A DNA stretch of 64,000 nucleotides from Trichopria drosophilae. Lineage: Eukaryota; Arthropoda; Insecta; Hymenoptera; Diapriidae. The notes under the pieces were generated by a model. The model saw only the letters and a list, made by a program, of their open reading frames with translations. It was not told where the DNA came from and ran no database searches. The DNA is taken from assembly GCA_030407085.1 (NCBI GenBank), contig CM059585.1:95698501-95762500 (forward strand). The letters are read 5' to 3'. Numbering within the stretch: position 1 is the first letter of the stretch; each line of letters opens with the position of its first letter. Position numbers and translations under genes: made by a program. Positions 13,451 to 23,649 of the stretch are shown here, one piece after another.

Positions 13451-13875
13451 CCCCTTGACTGTCCATGACGAAGATCTACGTCATTTCGGACTTTTCCCAA
13501 ACGGCCGGAAAAACAGAAATCTTCATCATGATATAAATTAGACTAACAAATTCTGGAATTTATGTGTATTAAAATCAAATCCATTTCTAGACAGCCTAGA
13601 GTCCATCTAGACGGATGTACCGAATACGATGACGTATCCTTTTGTTGGTTATTTACACTTTGAAGTGGAAGGAATATTCGTATGGAAATATTGTGAATAA
13701 CGTGAAGGTGGTGCAATGCCTTATTGGATTGGCCATTTTGAATTTACTACACCTGACTCCATATTCGAAATCAGCGACCTACAAAAACGTCCTCAACCAA
13801 GTATTATTAAAATCTAAACACATTTTTTTTTTGTATTTTGGCACTTTTTTTGAAATTATAGACGCAGTTAAGGGG
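13451..13875. mobile_element. TTAA-flanked, piggyBac-type non-autonomous element (425 bp)
   Basis: The left end is CCCCTTGACTG and the reverse complement of the right end is CCCCTTAACTG. Both are flanked exactly by TTAA (13447-13450 and 13876-13879). TTAA duplication with C-rich termini is the signature of piggyBac-superfamily transposition. The inside is AT-rich with no transposase. The short inverted repeat (about 11 bases, one mismatch) limits certainty. Confidence 0.6.
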
Positions 13876-13879
13876 TTAA

Positions 13880-16344
13880 AAAGAAAGGCGTAAAGTAGTA
13901 AAGTTGTATATGCACTTGAAGCACCTGTACTTTAGACCCAATTTTTAAGCATCCACGACAAGAAACTATAAACAGGGTGGACCAAATAGCGGTTAATTCA
14001 AAAGTATTTTCTTTGAATAATGTCAGATTTAGTAGATAACAGAACACAAATTGAGGCGTTGGGTTACCTTCCCAGTTCACATAATGGCGTTTCGAGAATA
14101 ACTCGAAAAAGAGTTTCTAATAAAAATAATAAAAATTATTGTACTGTGATAATGGGGATTGCTTTCCTGACAAAAAGAAAACATTTCCAAGAATTATGCA
14201 AAACAAGGTGTTATAGTATTAAAGATGTTGACGTTTAAGAAATGGACTAGGAAGGTTTTGAAGCAAAATTTTGGACTAGGCTAATTGTTCCTCAATTCTT
14301 ATGGATATGACACTTGTTAAAGTACATGTCTCTAGAAATAAATTTAAGCCACTCTGTGAAAGGGTGAATTCTCATTTTTTACGAGTTATTTTGATTTGCC
14401 AACAGTAGTACAGTCACTTATACATATTATTATATACTTTCTAAATTTTTTGGAGTGCTTCAAATCGGAATAAATAAATTATATATATTGGTCTGTATTT
14501 TTCATAATTATATAATGACTATAAATTTAAGGACTTTTCAAGTATTGAAATGGTAAGTTTTTGAACTTTTTTATTTGTGATGCCAATTGATCCCTTCGTA
14601 AAGAGTTAACATGTTTTAGGACTTCTTTTAAAACTTAAAAAATCTAAACAAGTTAAAAAATATTCAAAACTTGCGTTTATCTTAATTTTTTATTGTTTAG
14701 GACTTTACAAGTATTGAGCCAAAACGTCTCAATTATCCGAAGGCATTAAAATATTACTTAAATAGCGATTGACCATCAACAAGACTACATTTCAATATTA
14801 TTTATTTATGCTAACTAAATAAGGTTCACAAATGAAAACAAAAAATACTAAATAAAGGATGCAAAAAATATCCACGAACTAAATTACGTTTAAATCGAGA
14901 GATTGTTTTTCCTTTCTATACATCATATTGGTTCTGTTATAATAAACTGTTGAATTCTGTTGATTTAATTACAAAGAAAAACTAATTTCACATTCGAAAC
15001 AACCTTTCATGGAGAAAATAATACTTTTTACAATTTTTCCGAGCATTTTTTAAATGCAGTTGGTCGAGAAAATGTCGTTTTCGAAATAAATAAAATGGCT
15101 GAAATTAAAACTAAAGAAATTTTTCAAAAAATTCACGAAATTACAAAAATTTAAATTCATTAATTAAATCTAACAAAATACCGAACGTCTCTCTCCATGC
15201 CATTACTGAAATTCTTGTGGGCGAATGGCGAAAGTAAATACAAACAGAAGTACTGGGTAGAAAAACAAAGCACGATAGGCTATGAGTCGATAGTTCCCAA
15301 AATAATCGAAAATAAAAATAGCATCAAATGTAGAAAATTGTATACATCGCATCACTATTCTCTTAAGCATATTCAGGTCGCCCTCAGCCGGGAGTGGATG
15401 GTTTATTGAGTCGCGGTTAATTGCATGTGGTATCAATAATCTGACCTCTGTTGCGACCGCAACCTTTGTCGGGATATATCTATACGCCGATATTCGATAT
15501 ACCTGTATTATTGTCTACAATTGACTGCAATATCGCTCATTCTAGACAGGATGAACACCGAGACGCAATCAACCGGTGTCTATCCTTTTGGCATGCTCAA
15601 AGATAATGCACGATTTCCAATAACTAATCAAGAACCCGCATCAACTTCCGCAGAATGTTTACGTTATCGTATGCTTCTTTCACCGATTCATTGCATTGTT
15701 TAAAAGTTAAACACTGTCAGTTGTCAAAGGTTACGCCACTTTTTTTTTATTTAATCTATAAATGTGTTCTGAAATTTAAAACATTAAATTGTCTCTCGTC
15801 TAACCCATTCATGGGCGCAATTAACACTTTTTTTCCCGAAATGAGAAGCTCAAGTACTAGTCCATATTATATTTTTAAAAATCAAAATGGTGGCTGCCAG
15901 TTCACAGTTATTAAAACGGAAAACCGTAATATATAATATGGATGAAATTAATTAAAAAAATTAATTGAGGTTGGAAATTGTAAATCATACTTTAGAGAAA
16001 CGATGTTGAAAGATCGTCAGCTATATCGGACTCGGTATGTTGAATTTTTAAAATCTGACTACAGTTTCGTAACAGTGACCAAAAAACATCACTGTTTAAT
16101 TTAATATACATACCCCCTCCTCTATGAGTTAAGCAGCAGAAACTAACTATTTTTTTGCAATAAAGTAACTGAAAACAGGGTATTATAGTGTGGAATTTAT
16201 GATCACTAGGTAATATGAACATTGTCATCGTACTCGCAGCATTCGTCATGTTCACATTCATCTCGTTGGATTCGTCTTTTATGATTTTTAGTTTACGATG
16301 GTCAGATGTAGAAAATGTTTCTTGTTTCCTCCTACCCACTGAAG
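13880..16344. other. Intron with a moderately GC-rich patch near 15360-15660
   Basis: No exon could be supported. The patch at about 15360-15660 has more balanced composition than its surroundings and short open frames in several phases, but lacks a convincing acceptor and donor pair around any one frame. It might be a conserved non-coding element. Confidence 0.4.
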
Positions 16345-16593
16345 GTGAGACCGGAAGGCTCGTGAGATCTAGCGCTAGTGCAGTCAGTTTGATGGCAGCT
16401 CACTACCGTAGTGACTTTGCCGGAGTGGACACCGGTACCGGAAATGGAACAGGATGTCCAGTGTCTAACGAGACGCCCAAACGCAGTCCTAGAATTCTCA
16501 TAACGAGGGCATACAGCGAAGAAAGTCAGGATGGTGAAAGTCCGCTACTCAGGAGGCACTATGGAGCTGTGAATAATGTCCCTCCTTGCGAAA
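16345..16593 (+). CDS. Internal coding exon B of the same unidentified gene
   Basis: A 249-base GC-rich island after a pyrimidine-rich tract (TTTCTTGTTTCCTCCTACCC) and an AAG acceptor, ending at a strong donor GTAAGT (16594-16599). Its first two bases complete the Gly codon left open by the exon at 3506. It then encodes a hydrophilic segment with many Ser, Gly and Arg residues, including RSPRILITRAYSEES and SPLLRRHYGAV. It ends at phase 1 after the first base of a Lys codon. No domain is recognised; the composition suggests a disordered cytoplasmic regulatory region. The start of the open frame extends upstream into the intron, but splice signals and composition place the exon start at 16345. 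Confidence 0.72.
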
Positions 16594-17130
16594 GTAAGTT
16601 TGACTAGTTAATATCATCAAGTGTGCTAAACAAGTCATATTGTACTCGGGAAAGCAAATTTAGTTGGACCATAGTTACTGCAGAAAAATAACAAAATTCA
16701 GGGACTGAAACATTCCTTGGAAGTTTGGCTACCTTCATCCTTTATTTTCTTCAAATAAATTCCAATATTTTTGTACAATTATTTATAACATTTCTATACT
16801 CCTATTGAGAAAGAAAATCAATGTGCGAAATCTGGTGTTGGCTTTTTCTCGGCCAAAATTGATATTTTCCTTCCTTTATTGAACATCTAGTTTTTTCCTA
16901 ACTCGATTGACCTTACAAATGACAAGAACCATTCTGGAAATATTTAGTGTCACACAATAATACAGTGAGTATAGTTAATGGTCAGAAATAATATTATTCC
17001 AGGATTTTACTAATATAATAACAATAAAGGTAAATCATCCAGAATATTGGCGGGTATTATTGGCGTAACAAAAATACTATTATAATCAGAGACGGTATTG
17101 GCGCAGAAATGTGTTGGAACTTATTGGTGC

Positions 17131-17217
17131 GTGTCAAAACAGGCAAATCGAAAAGCGGAAAGGTAAAGAAATCGACAAATCAAAAAGCCGACAGTCAAAA
17201 AACCGACAATCTGGTAC
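17131..17217. repeat. Half copy of the CCGAC-family repeat
   Basis: Contains GGTGCGTGTCAAAACAGGC, then ATCAAAAAGCCGACAGTC and AAAAAACCGACAATC, matching only the left arm of the complete elements at 4257 and 10945. The opposite arm is absent. It lies in the 2.1-kb intron between exons B and C. Confidence 0.5.
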
Positions 17218-18724
17218 TTTTGTCTAACCTGTTCTCCAGTGTTCAGCCGATTTCTCCTTAAAAACGACATAACTTTAAATCATCCTTTTAGACTTGAATT
17301 TTTAGAGCCGAATCAGACTCGTGTCTCTAAAACGAGTTCATGGAACCAGAACCTGTCAGATGTATTGGAAATAATCAGAAGATTACTGATAACCCTATCC
17401 GACACTGTTTTTGTCTTTGACAAAGTTCAAGATTTTTTCCCAAGTATTTTTCGATCTAAAAAACGATGGTAGCCTCAGTTTCCTATCACGTCGTATTTCC
17501 GAGAAAAATTACGTTAAATGCGTAAAAATTTATGTTTTTGGGCGTATTTCGATGGTCTTTTCTAGCAAAAGTAAAATGATATAAAACCGACTTTCAATTA
17601 AGATGCCTAACTATTGAAAATGTTTACTAACGTTCTATCGATCTATGTATACAATTTATTATGATAAGCATTTCAAACCACCCAGCGTCACAGAAATGAA
17701 AAGTTTCAGAGATATGCCTAGATTTGTTTTAAATTCCCTTTGCCTTTGCACAAAGCACTGTTTTATAGTTTTTGATTAATGTGAAAGGACCATACGATTG
17801 TAGTTTTAAATTTGCACAAGTTACTATTTTTTTAATTCTGTATGATCTAATTCGATTTTCAGTTAATTAACTCTACACGTTCAAATGATATTTGGGGATT
17901 ACCGGCTCAGAATAAAATCTGCCTGATAAAAGTGCTGTACGTATAATTGCGCGTGAATTGTTTGACAGATATTTCACTTTCAACAGAAACATTGAAGAAC
18001 ATAGAATTGCACTGATATAGAATTTAATGTTTAGCCGATTACGCCAAATTATCGTCCGCTACTCTAATTACAATGATTTTAGTTGGTCCACGAGTGCTGT
18101 GAGTGTGAATAGACTGAATGCACGAATGACCAAAATTACAATTAGTCTAATAACAATTGGTTAAATTCCAAAATTGCAAAGTGACCTGTTAACAACTTGT
18201 CAAATGCTCATATGTCTGAAATTTAGGTATTGAACAGCATTGTATTATCATGAACTTATAAATTAAAATAGTTTTGATGTTACGATTGATACAGTTACTA
18301 TATTTTATTGTCAATGACAAAACATGTACATGAAGAAGAATTGGTTTATTTATTGAGTTCACTTCCAATGTTTTAATATCTACTAAGGACACTGCAAATA
18401 TTTCATCAGATTAGTAAAATTTCCAAAGCAATTCTTTTTTCGTATACTTTCAATTAATGTAAATTTATAAATGTTTAAAAAATTAGAAATTAAACAAGGA
18501 TTTGGGATTTCAGTATTAAAATACAAAATATATAAATTCAACAAAATTCGTAAAAGACACTTAATGAAAAGTCCAATTGCAATTTTGGTCGGAATTTCCT
18601 TAAAGGATTCTTCATTGACATAAAAAAAGTCAATTTGAAGGTCTGATATTCCTCCTAATGTTGAAAATTCTTACGTCCGTTCATTCGTGAAAATTCCTTC
18701 TGTTTTTCCTATCGGAAACAAAAG

Positions 18725-19014
18725 AACGTCGATGGCGTCATCGCAGCATCGAAAGCGATTGCAGCAGCACCGGAAGTAGCGACGCTAGTGTCTGGACGAC
18801 TGGCGTGCAAGCTCTAAAAGCTGCTAGGGGTAATTTCAAGCATTCTTCGGAAGCTTCTTCGACGGGCCGTCGTTTCACCAGGGTCAAGACACTCGAGGAA
18901 GGAGCCGCTGTTTTCGCCAGCATCAGGATGAGCAATAACAGCGAAAGCAGCGATACCACCGACACAACCGTCACTACAACGACGTCGACGCTTCCGACGC
19001 AAGCTTTAACGATG
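18725..19014 (+). CDS. Internal coding exon C of the same unidentified gene
   Basis: A 290-base GC-rich island preceded by a pyrimidine-rich tract (TTCCTTCTGTTTTTCC) and an AAAAG acceptor, followed by donor GTGAGT at 19015-19020. An in-frame stop at 18688-18690 excludes a longer exon in this frame. The first two bases complete the Lys codon begun in exon B, giving a basic stretch (KRRWRHHRS), then a Ser-rich part and a Thr-rich run (DTTDTTVTTTTSTLPT). It ends at phase 0 after ATG. A possible phosphosite cluster RRFTRVKT is present. The minus-strand open frames across it are shadows. The protein family is unknown to me. Confidence 0.72.
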
Positions 19015-19925
19015 GTGAGTGAATATTTCTGTTATCTGAATAGAATGTATAAGTAATATTGCAAAAACCAATTGTTTGATTACAATAATTCTTTCTCTGA
19101 TACTAAAAAATGCAAATTTTGTCATTGTTTTTGCTTAAAAGTCATTCGGTTAGACCTCATTCGGTTTAAGCAACTATAGTTATGCGTTGTGTCAATTAAG
19201 CCGATTTGGTTGTAAGTTCGGTTTTAATCACCAATCTGATGTACTCATCGAGTCTAGTCTTGAAATCGATTCATTTTGACGTAACTTTTGAAACCAAATT
19301 TTTTTAGACATCAAAACCAGCTAACAACAACCGAACTGTTTTCTTCCAAAAACTACCCAAACATAATCCGCCCTGGGATATCCTGAGGAGCTCCTAAGAA
19401 CGTCCAAATGTCCGCTTTTGATCTTCGAGAGCTTGTTAGTCATGAGAACATCCTAAGATGAGCTTGTGTTGTTTGGGTATAATTCTGCTTGTAGTAACCA
19501 AACCTTTGTTTGAATGTTTGGTTGATTAGAGTTTTGTTATGGCATTTTATATCCTTTCTTATATAATCATTAATGGTCTAATATTGATTATATTTGGTAT
19601 TGATTATATTAAATTCGTTTTTCTTACATTTGCGAAGAGATCTCTAAATGCTGTTTGGGGCAACAATTTCGGATATCTTTTAGACATCTATTAAACATCT
19701 TTTGGATGTATCGAAAATATATTTTAGAAGAAAATTAACCGACAGATTAAAAAACATAAACAAATTTGGATAATTATTACAGCTCTGTTTATTTTTAAAT
19801 CAGTTCAACTTTTTTTATTGCATTTGTATTATAAGATTACATGAAAATATCTTATGGTCTTTTTACATCTTTTTAAATGCTCAAATATAAATGAATAACG
19901 GAAGTAAAACAATAAGGAAAAAACT
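19015..19925. other. Start of a 31.7-kb intron, repeat-bearing
   Basis: No coding signal. Copies of an ATATCTTTTAGACATC module begin near 19670 and return at 20180-20370, bracketing the tRNA-like sequence at 19926. Confidence 0.5.
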
Positions 19926-19995
19926 TGCCCGGCGAGGAATAGAACCCGGGACTCGCGCTTAGTACGCAACGCCTTAACCACTACGCTACGATGTA
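19926..19995 (-). tRNA. tRNA-like sequence (pseudogene or SINE head)
   Basis: On the minus strand there is an A-box-like TAGCGTAGTGGTTAAGGCG, an anticodon-arm-like hairpin (TTGCG, loop TACTAAG, CGCGA) and a B-box-like GGTTCTATTCC, followed by a T6 run that could terminate RNA polymerase III. The loop would put CTA at the anticodon, but position 33 is A instead of T. The acceptor stem hardly pairs and the T stem has mismatches. It is therefore a decayed tRNA or tRNA-derived SINE, not a working tRNA. Confidence 0.5.
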
Positions 19996-20179
19996 AGTCT
20001 ACATATATATACAAGTCTGTATATATATCAGAGATCGAAAGGACGAAAATAATGAATGGTTCTCGGGTAATAATGTAAACATTGTACAATGTTATAAAAT
20101 ACAGAAAAAATTCATGAATGTCACTTGTAAATCATTGAAAAGGAGAAATTTGTGCTAATTCCCAACATCAGCGTTTCAT

Positions 20180-20375
20180 AAAGATCGTTAAGATATCTTT
20201 GCAAAAGATGTCATTTAGATGTCTTTTCGCAAGATATATGTGAATAGCTATCTAAAAGATATATTTGTAAGACATTTTCAAAAAAGATATCTTTTAGATG
20301 TCTTCCGAAAAGGCATCTTTTAGATATCTTATGCAACATATCCCTGACGAAGGGACCCAAAAGATACCTTAGATA
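20180..20375. repeat. Degenerate AGATATCTTTTAGATGTCTT repeats
   Basis: At least six approximate copies of a 20-22 base self-complementary module built around AGATATCTTTTAGATGTC in both orientations. Related copies lie near 19670-19730. There is no coding content. Confidence 0.5.
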
Positions 20376-21453
20376 TGCATTCGTGAAAATGTTTATTAGG
20401 CACTGGCCTGAATCTGAATCTGATCAAAATCTCTCAATTGACTACGACAAACAGCGATGATAGCCTATATTTGCAGGTCGGCAGCATCCATTCTTTTCTT
20501 TCGCTAAAAACCCCTATTAAGATCACCTTAATATACAATCTTTGCTCTTTCAAAAGCTCTTGAGTTTATTGAATATCTTTTACCGCTGAGATATTACATT
20601 TTGACAAAGACAAACAATAAGTAAGATGATGTATATAGTTTTTGGAGTAAAAGAAAATATACATCACATAAAGGCAAAATTGCTGATTTGCACTTTTAAG
20701 TTAGAGTATCTCGAAACCAGGAGAAAGTTTGGACTCAGATTTGGATTCAGCGTACTGTCTTACCTTCTCTGGGCCAAATTTTGTCGACCTTGGTATTTTG
20801 GTCCCACGTTCCCAGAGTACGCAAACGTTTGGAGAGGCCGACTGATGTAATTCCAAGTAGTGAAACGATAATGCTGAGGTAAAAGAATAAAAAAGAACTA
20901 CACCACTCCGATATCCTTAAAAGGTTTGGAAAATTCTAAAAGAAAGTATACAATTTCTTGAGAAAAGGGACCTTTAGTTATTTCAAAACGTTTAGTGAAA
21001 TCGGGGGTTCGAAAAATTGTTTGTTATATAAATTAAGGTGATAAATTAATAGTTGGGGGTCAATTAATGTATTTTGACTGTACTCAAAGTTTCGACATTG
21101 AGTTTCATGTAAGAATAAATTAATGGAACGACAACAACCAATAATTTTTTTCCCCTTGATTTTATTATTTATTGATTCAAAATCCATAATTGACCAACTA
21201 AAAATCCAAAATAATCCACTTATTATTTTACATCCAAAACACCATTATTACTTAAGAGGTAAACCCCATTTACAAAATATGATTATTTACTATTTGTAGA
21301 GTAAGTTAAAATAGCAAATTCATTTCACTAACAACTATTAGTTTTCTACTAAAATATTCGTCATAAAAATAGTGATAGCGAAATAAAATTTCAATGTTTA
21401 ATATTAAGTACGTAAAGTAACGTTAATTTACTATTGAAAGTTACTGGTTTTAA
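20376..21453. other. Intronic DNA, nothing recognised
   Basis: AT-rich intron sequence. The 74-codon open frame at about 20626 has no motif and no splice context. Confidence 0.5.
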
Positions 21454-21461
21454 GCCTTTTT

Positions 21462-22080
21462 GGTAAACCTTCGGAAAGATTCGGCCACCTCAAAAAAAAA
21501 ATGTACAAGGTACTTTTTATGTATTTTGAGCTGCTGAATCCGAATTTCACAAAAAAAATTGTCGCTCGGCCATATCCTGGCCGCTATTTAAAAAAAAACG
21601 TCAAAAAACGCGTTTTTTGACAGTTTTCTGCGTTTATCTCAAAAAGTACGCATCTACGGAAAAAATAATTCAAACAAAAAATGAAGAGCGGAAAATTCTC
21701 TATAAAAAAGGTCCTATACATTTTAGGAAAAACTATAAACGATAGGAGAAACGTGGCCAAGCCGCCTAATCTCATGTTCAGCGTTCATTTACGGGCTTAA
21801 TATGAAGTTTACGAAAAAAAATTCATAGGACCTTTTTTGTAGAGAATTTTCCGCTCTTCATTTTTTGTTTGAAACATTTTTTCCGTAGACGCGTGTTTTT
21901 CGAGATAAACGCAGAAAACTGTTAAAAAACGCGTTTTTTGGAGGTTTTTTTAAAATAGCCGCCAGGATATGGCCGAGCGACAATTTTTTTTGTGAAATTC
22001 GGATTCAGCAGCTCAAAACACATCGAAAATACGTTGTACATTTTTTTTTTGAGGTGGCCGAATCTTTCCGAAGATTTACC
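21462..22080. mobile_element. Foldback DNA element with 8-bp target duplication (619 bp)
   Basis: The two halves are inverted copies along most of their length: TTCGGAAAGATTCGGCCACC near the left end matches the complement of GGTGGCCGAATCTTTCCGAAG near the right end, and the inner AACGCGTTTTTTG blocks also mirror. It is flanked by a perfect 8-bp direct repeat GCCTTTTT (21454-21461 and 22081-22088). Eight-base duplications fit hAT, P or Merlin transposases; termini begin GGTAAA, which does not settle the superfamily. There is no transposase, so it is non-autonomous. The short open frame inside is an arm artefact. Confidence 0.75.
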
Positions 22081-22088
22081 GCCTTTTT

Positions 22089-22990
22089 TTAATAAATGAA
22101 CATTAGACGAAATTTAGATAATTATATATTCAGAGAATTATAGGACAGTTGTAGACATACATTTTTTTAAAAAGTACTCTCATTAATTAAAATCCATTAA
22201 ATATATTACGTTAAACATATTTAAAAATAGATTTATGATGATAATTTTAGTAATAAACTATTAAAATATTATTTCCCACTGATAATTTTGACCAATTCTC
22301 ATTTTTTAGAACCTATTTTAAATAATAACATTTTTAATTTTGAATAGTTTAGAAATGTCGAAACTTGCAAAATAATTTCCTTTATATTAAACAATTGTGA
22401 GAATTCTTTACCGCGACTAAAACAAATGAAATCGCATAAGATACCACTTATAAAAATGCGCAAGAATGAAATTTTCTAAAATGCCCCGAGGAAAACTCGA
22501 GTTATTAAAAGCTGAATTATGACGTGAAATAATGTGAAGGATTCGCTTTAAATCCTTATGGAACATCTCTTCACGACAGATCTTCTTTAACACTAAAAAT
22601 GCTATTCGGATGGCTTTTCTTTCAGCAAAAGTAGATTTATATCGGTTAAAAATGTCTACTTTAATGCGTTGTTTTATTTTCTATCGTAAAAACCGCAGTC
22701 TTCGGCAATTTTGTCACTACTTCCGATTCTGGATCCTTAAAGATTACACAACTGCCAAATATTTCTTTAATATTCGTTTTGATGGGTATGTTAGCTTTTC
22801 CATCGTATCCAAGAAAGTTTGATGGCTTTAGAAGAATATTAAGAATTGACGGTTTAAAAATATGATTTTATAGGAACTCGATAGTAAATTTTTAATACCT
22901 TTAAATCAAAATTTAAAATGAGAAACAGTTATAAAGTTTTACGTTTTTCATCGCAGGATAAAAGTTTTATATATAAAGAATTTTTCCTTA
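22089..22990. other. Intronic DNA, nothing recognised
   Basis: AT-rich, without bounded repeats or a coding signal. Confidence 0.5.
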
Positions 22991-23348
22991 CACTCAGGGA
23001 AAAAAAGTAGTAGAAATTACCATTATTATTATACTATGAATCATAACACACGTGGATTTATAGTAAATGCAAACTTTAACTATGAATAATAGTAAATATA
23101 AAAATTCACTACGAGACATAGTATGAAATGAGGGCTACACTATATTATAGTTATATTAACTATATTTGTCATATTTATTTAAATCATTCTACACAGTTGA
23201 ATTTTTTATGAGGAGATAGTTGGTGTAATAAAATTATAGTAAAATTGACTATGAAAGTGGTAAATTTAACTATTTTCCATAGTAGTTGTAACTATATTTT
23301 TTCAACTATGTGATATAGTCAATTTAACTATGAATTTTTTTCTTAGTG
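22991..23348. mobile_element. TA-flanked MITE (about 358 bp)
   Basis: The left terminus CACTCAGGGAAAAAAAG and the complement of the right terminus CACTAAGAAAAAAATTC match at most positions, and both sides are bordered by TA (22989-22990, 23349-23350). The interior is crowded with short inverted copies of TTAACTAT and ATAGTTAA. There is no transposase. It fits a Tc1/mariner-type non-autonomous element. Confidence 0.55.
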
Positions 23349-23643
23349 TAGTTTTGTACACTTTTGATTTTTAGTAGGTATCAAAATTTAGAAATCTTGT
23401 TATATATTTATACTATCATAAATCCATTTTCCTATATTTGTGACAAAGAATATTTTAAATATCATTTCGCCTTGTACGATTCCTACCACTTCGGTTCTTA
23501 TTAAACTTCATTTACAAAGAGGTAAATCACGTCAAGTTCTACGAAATTTATTTAACTTTATAAAAAGATGCTGTTTACAATATAAGACTTGTTTTTATGC
23601 ATCTATAAGCGAATTATAAGCAATTTTTTCCTTGTTATATAGA

Positions 23644-23649
23644 GTTTAT
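23644..23649. repeat. Target-site duplication, left (GTTTAT)
   Basis: GTTTAT immediately before the first base of the palindromic element is repeated exactly at 37484-37489, immediately after its last base. Confidence 0.8.

Noticed and set aside
15992..16339. 115-codon minus-strand frame next to exon B
   Set aside because: AT-rich, no motif, and it overlaps the pyrimidine tract and acceptor of the + strand exon.
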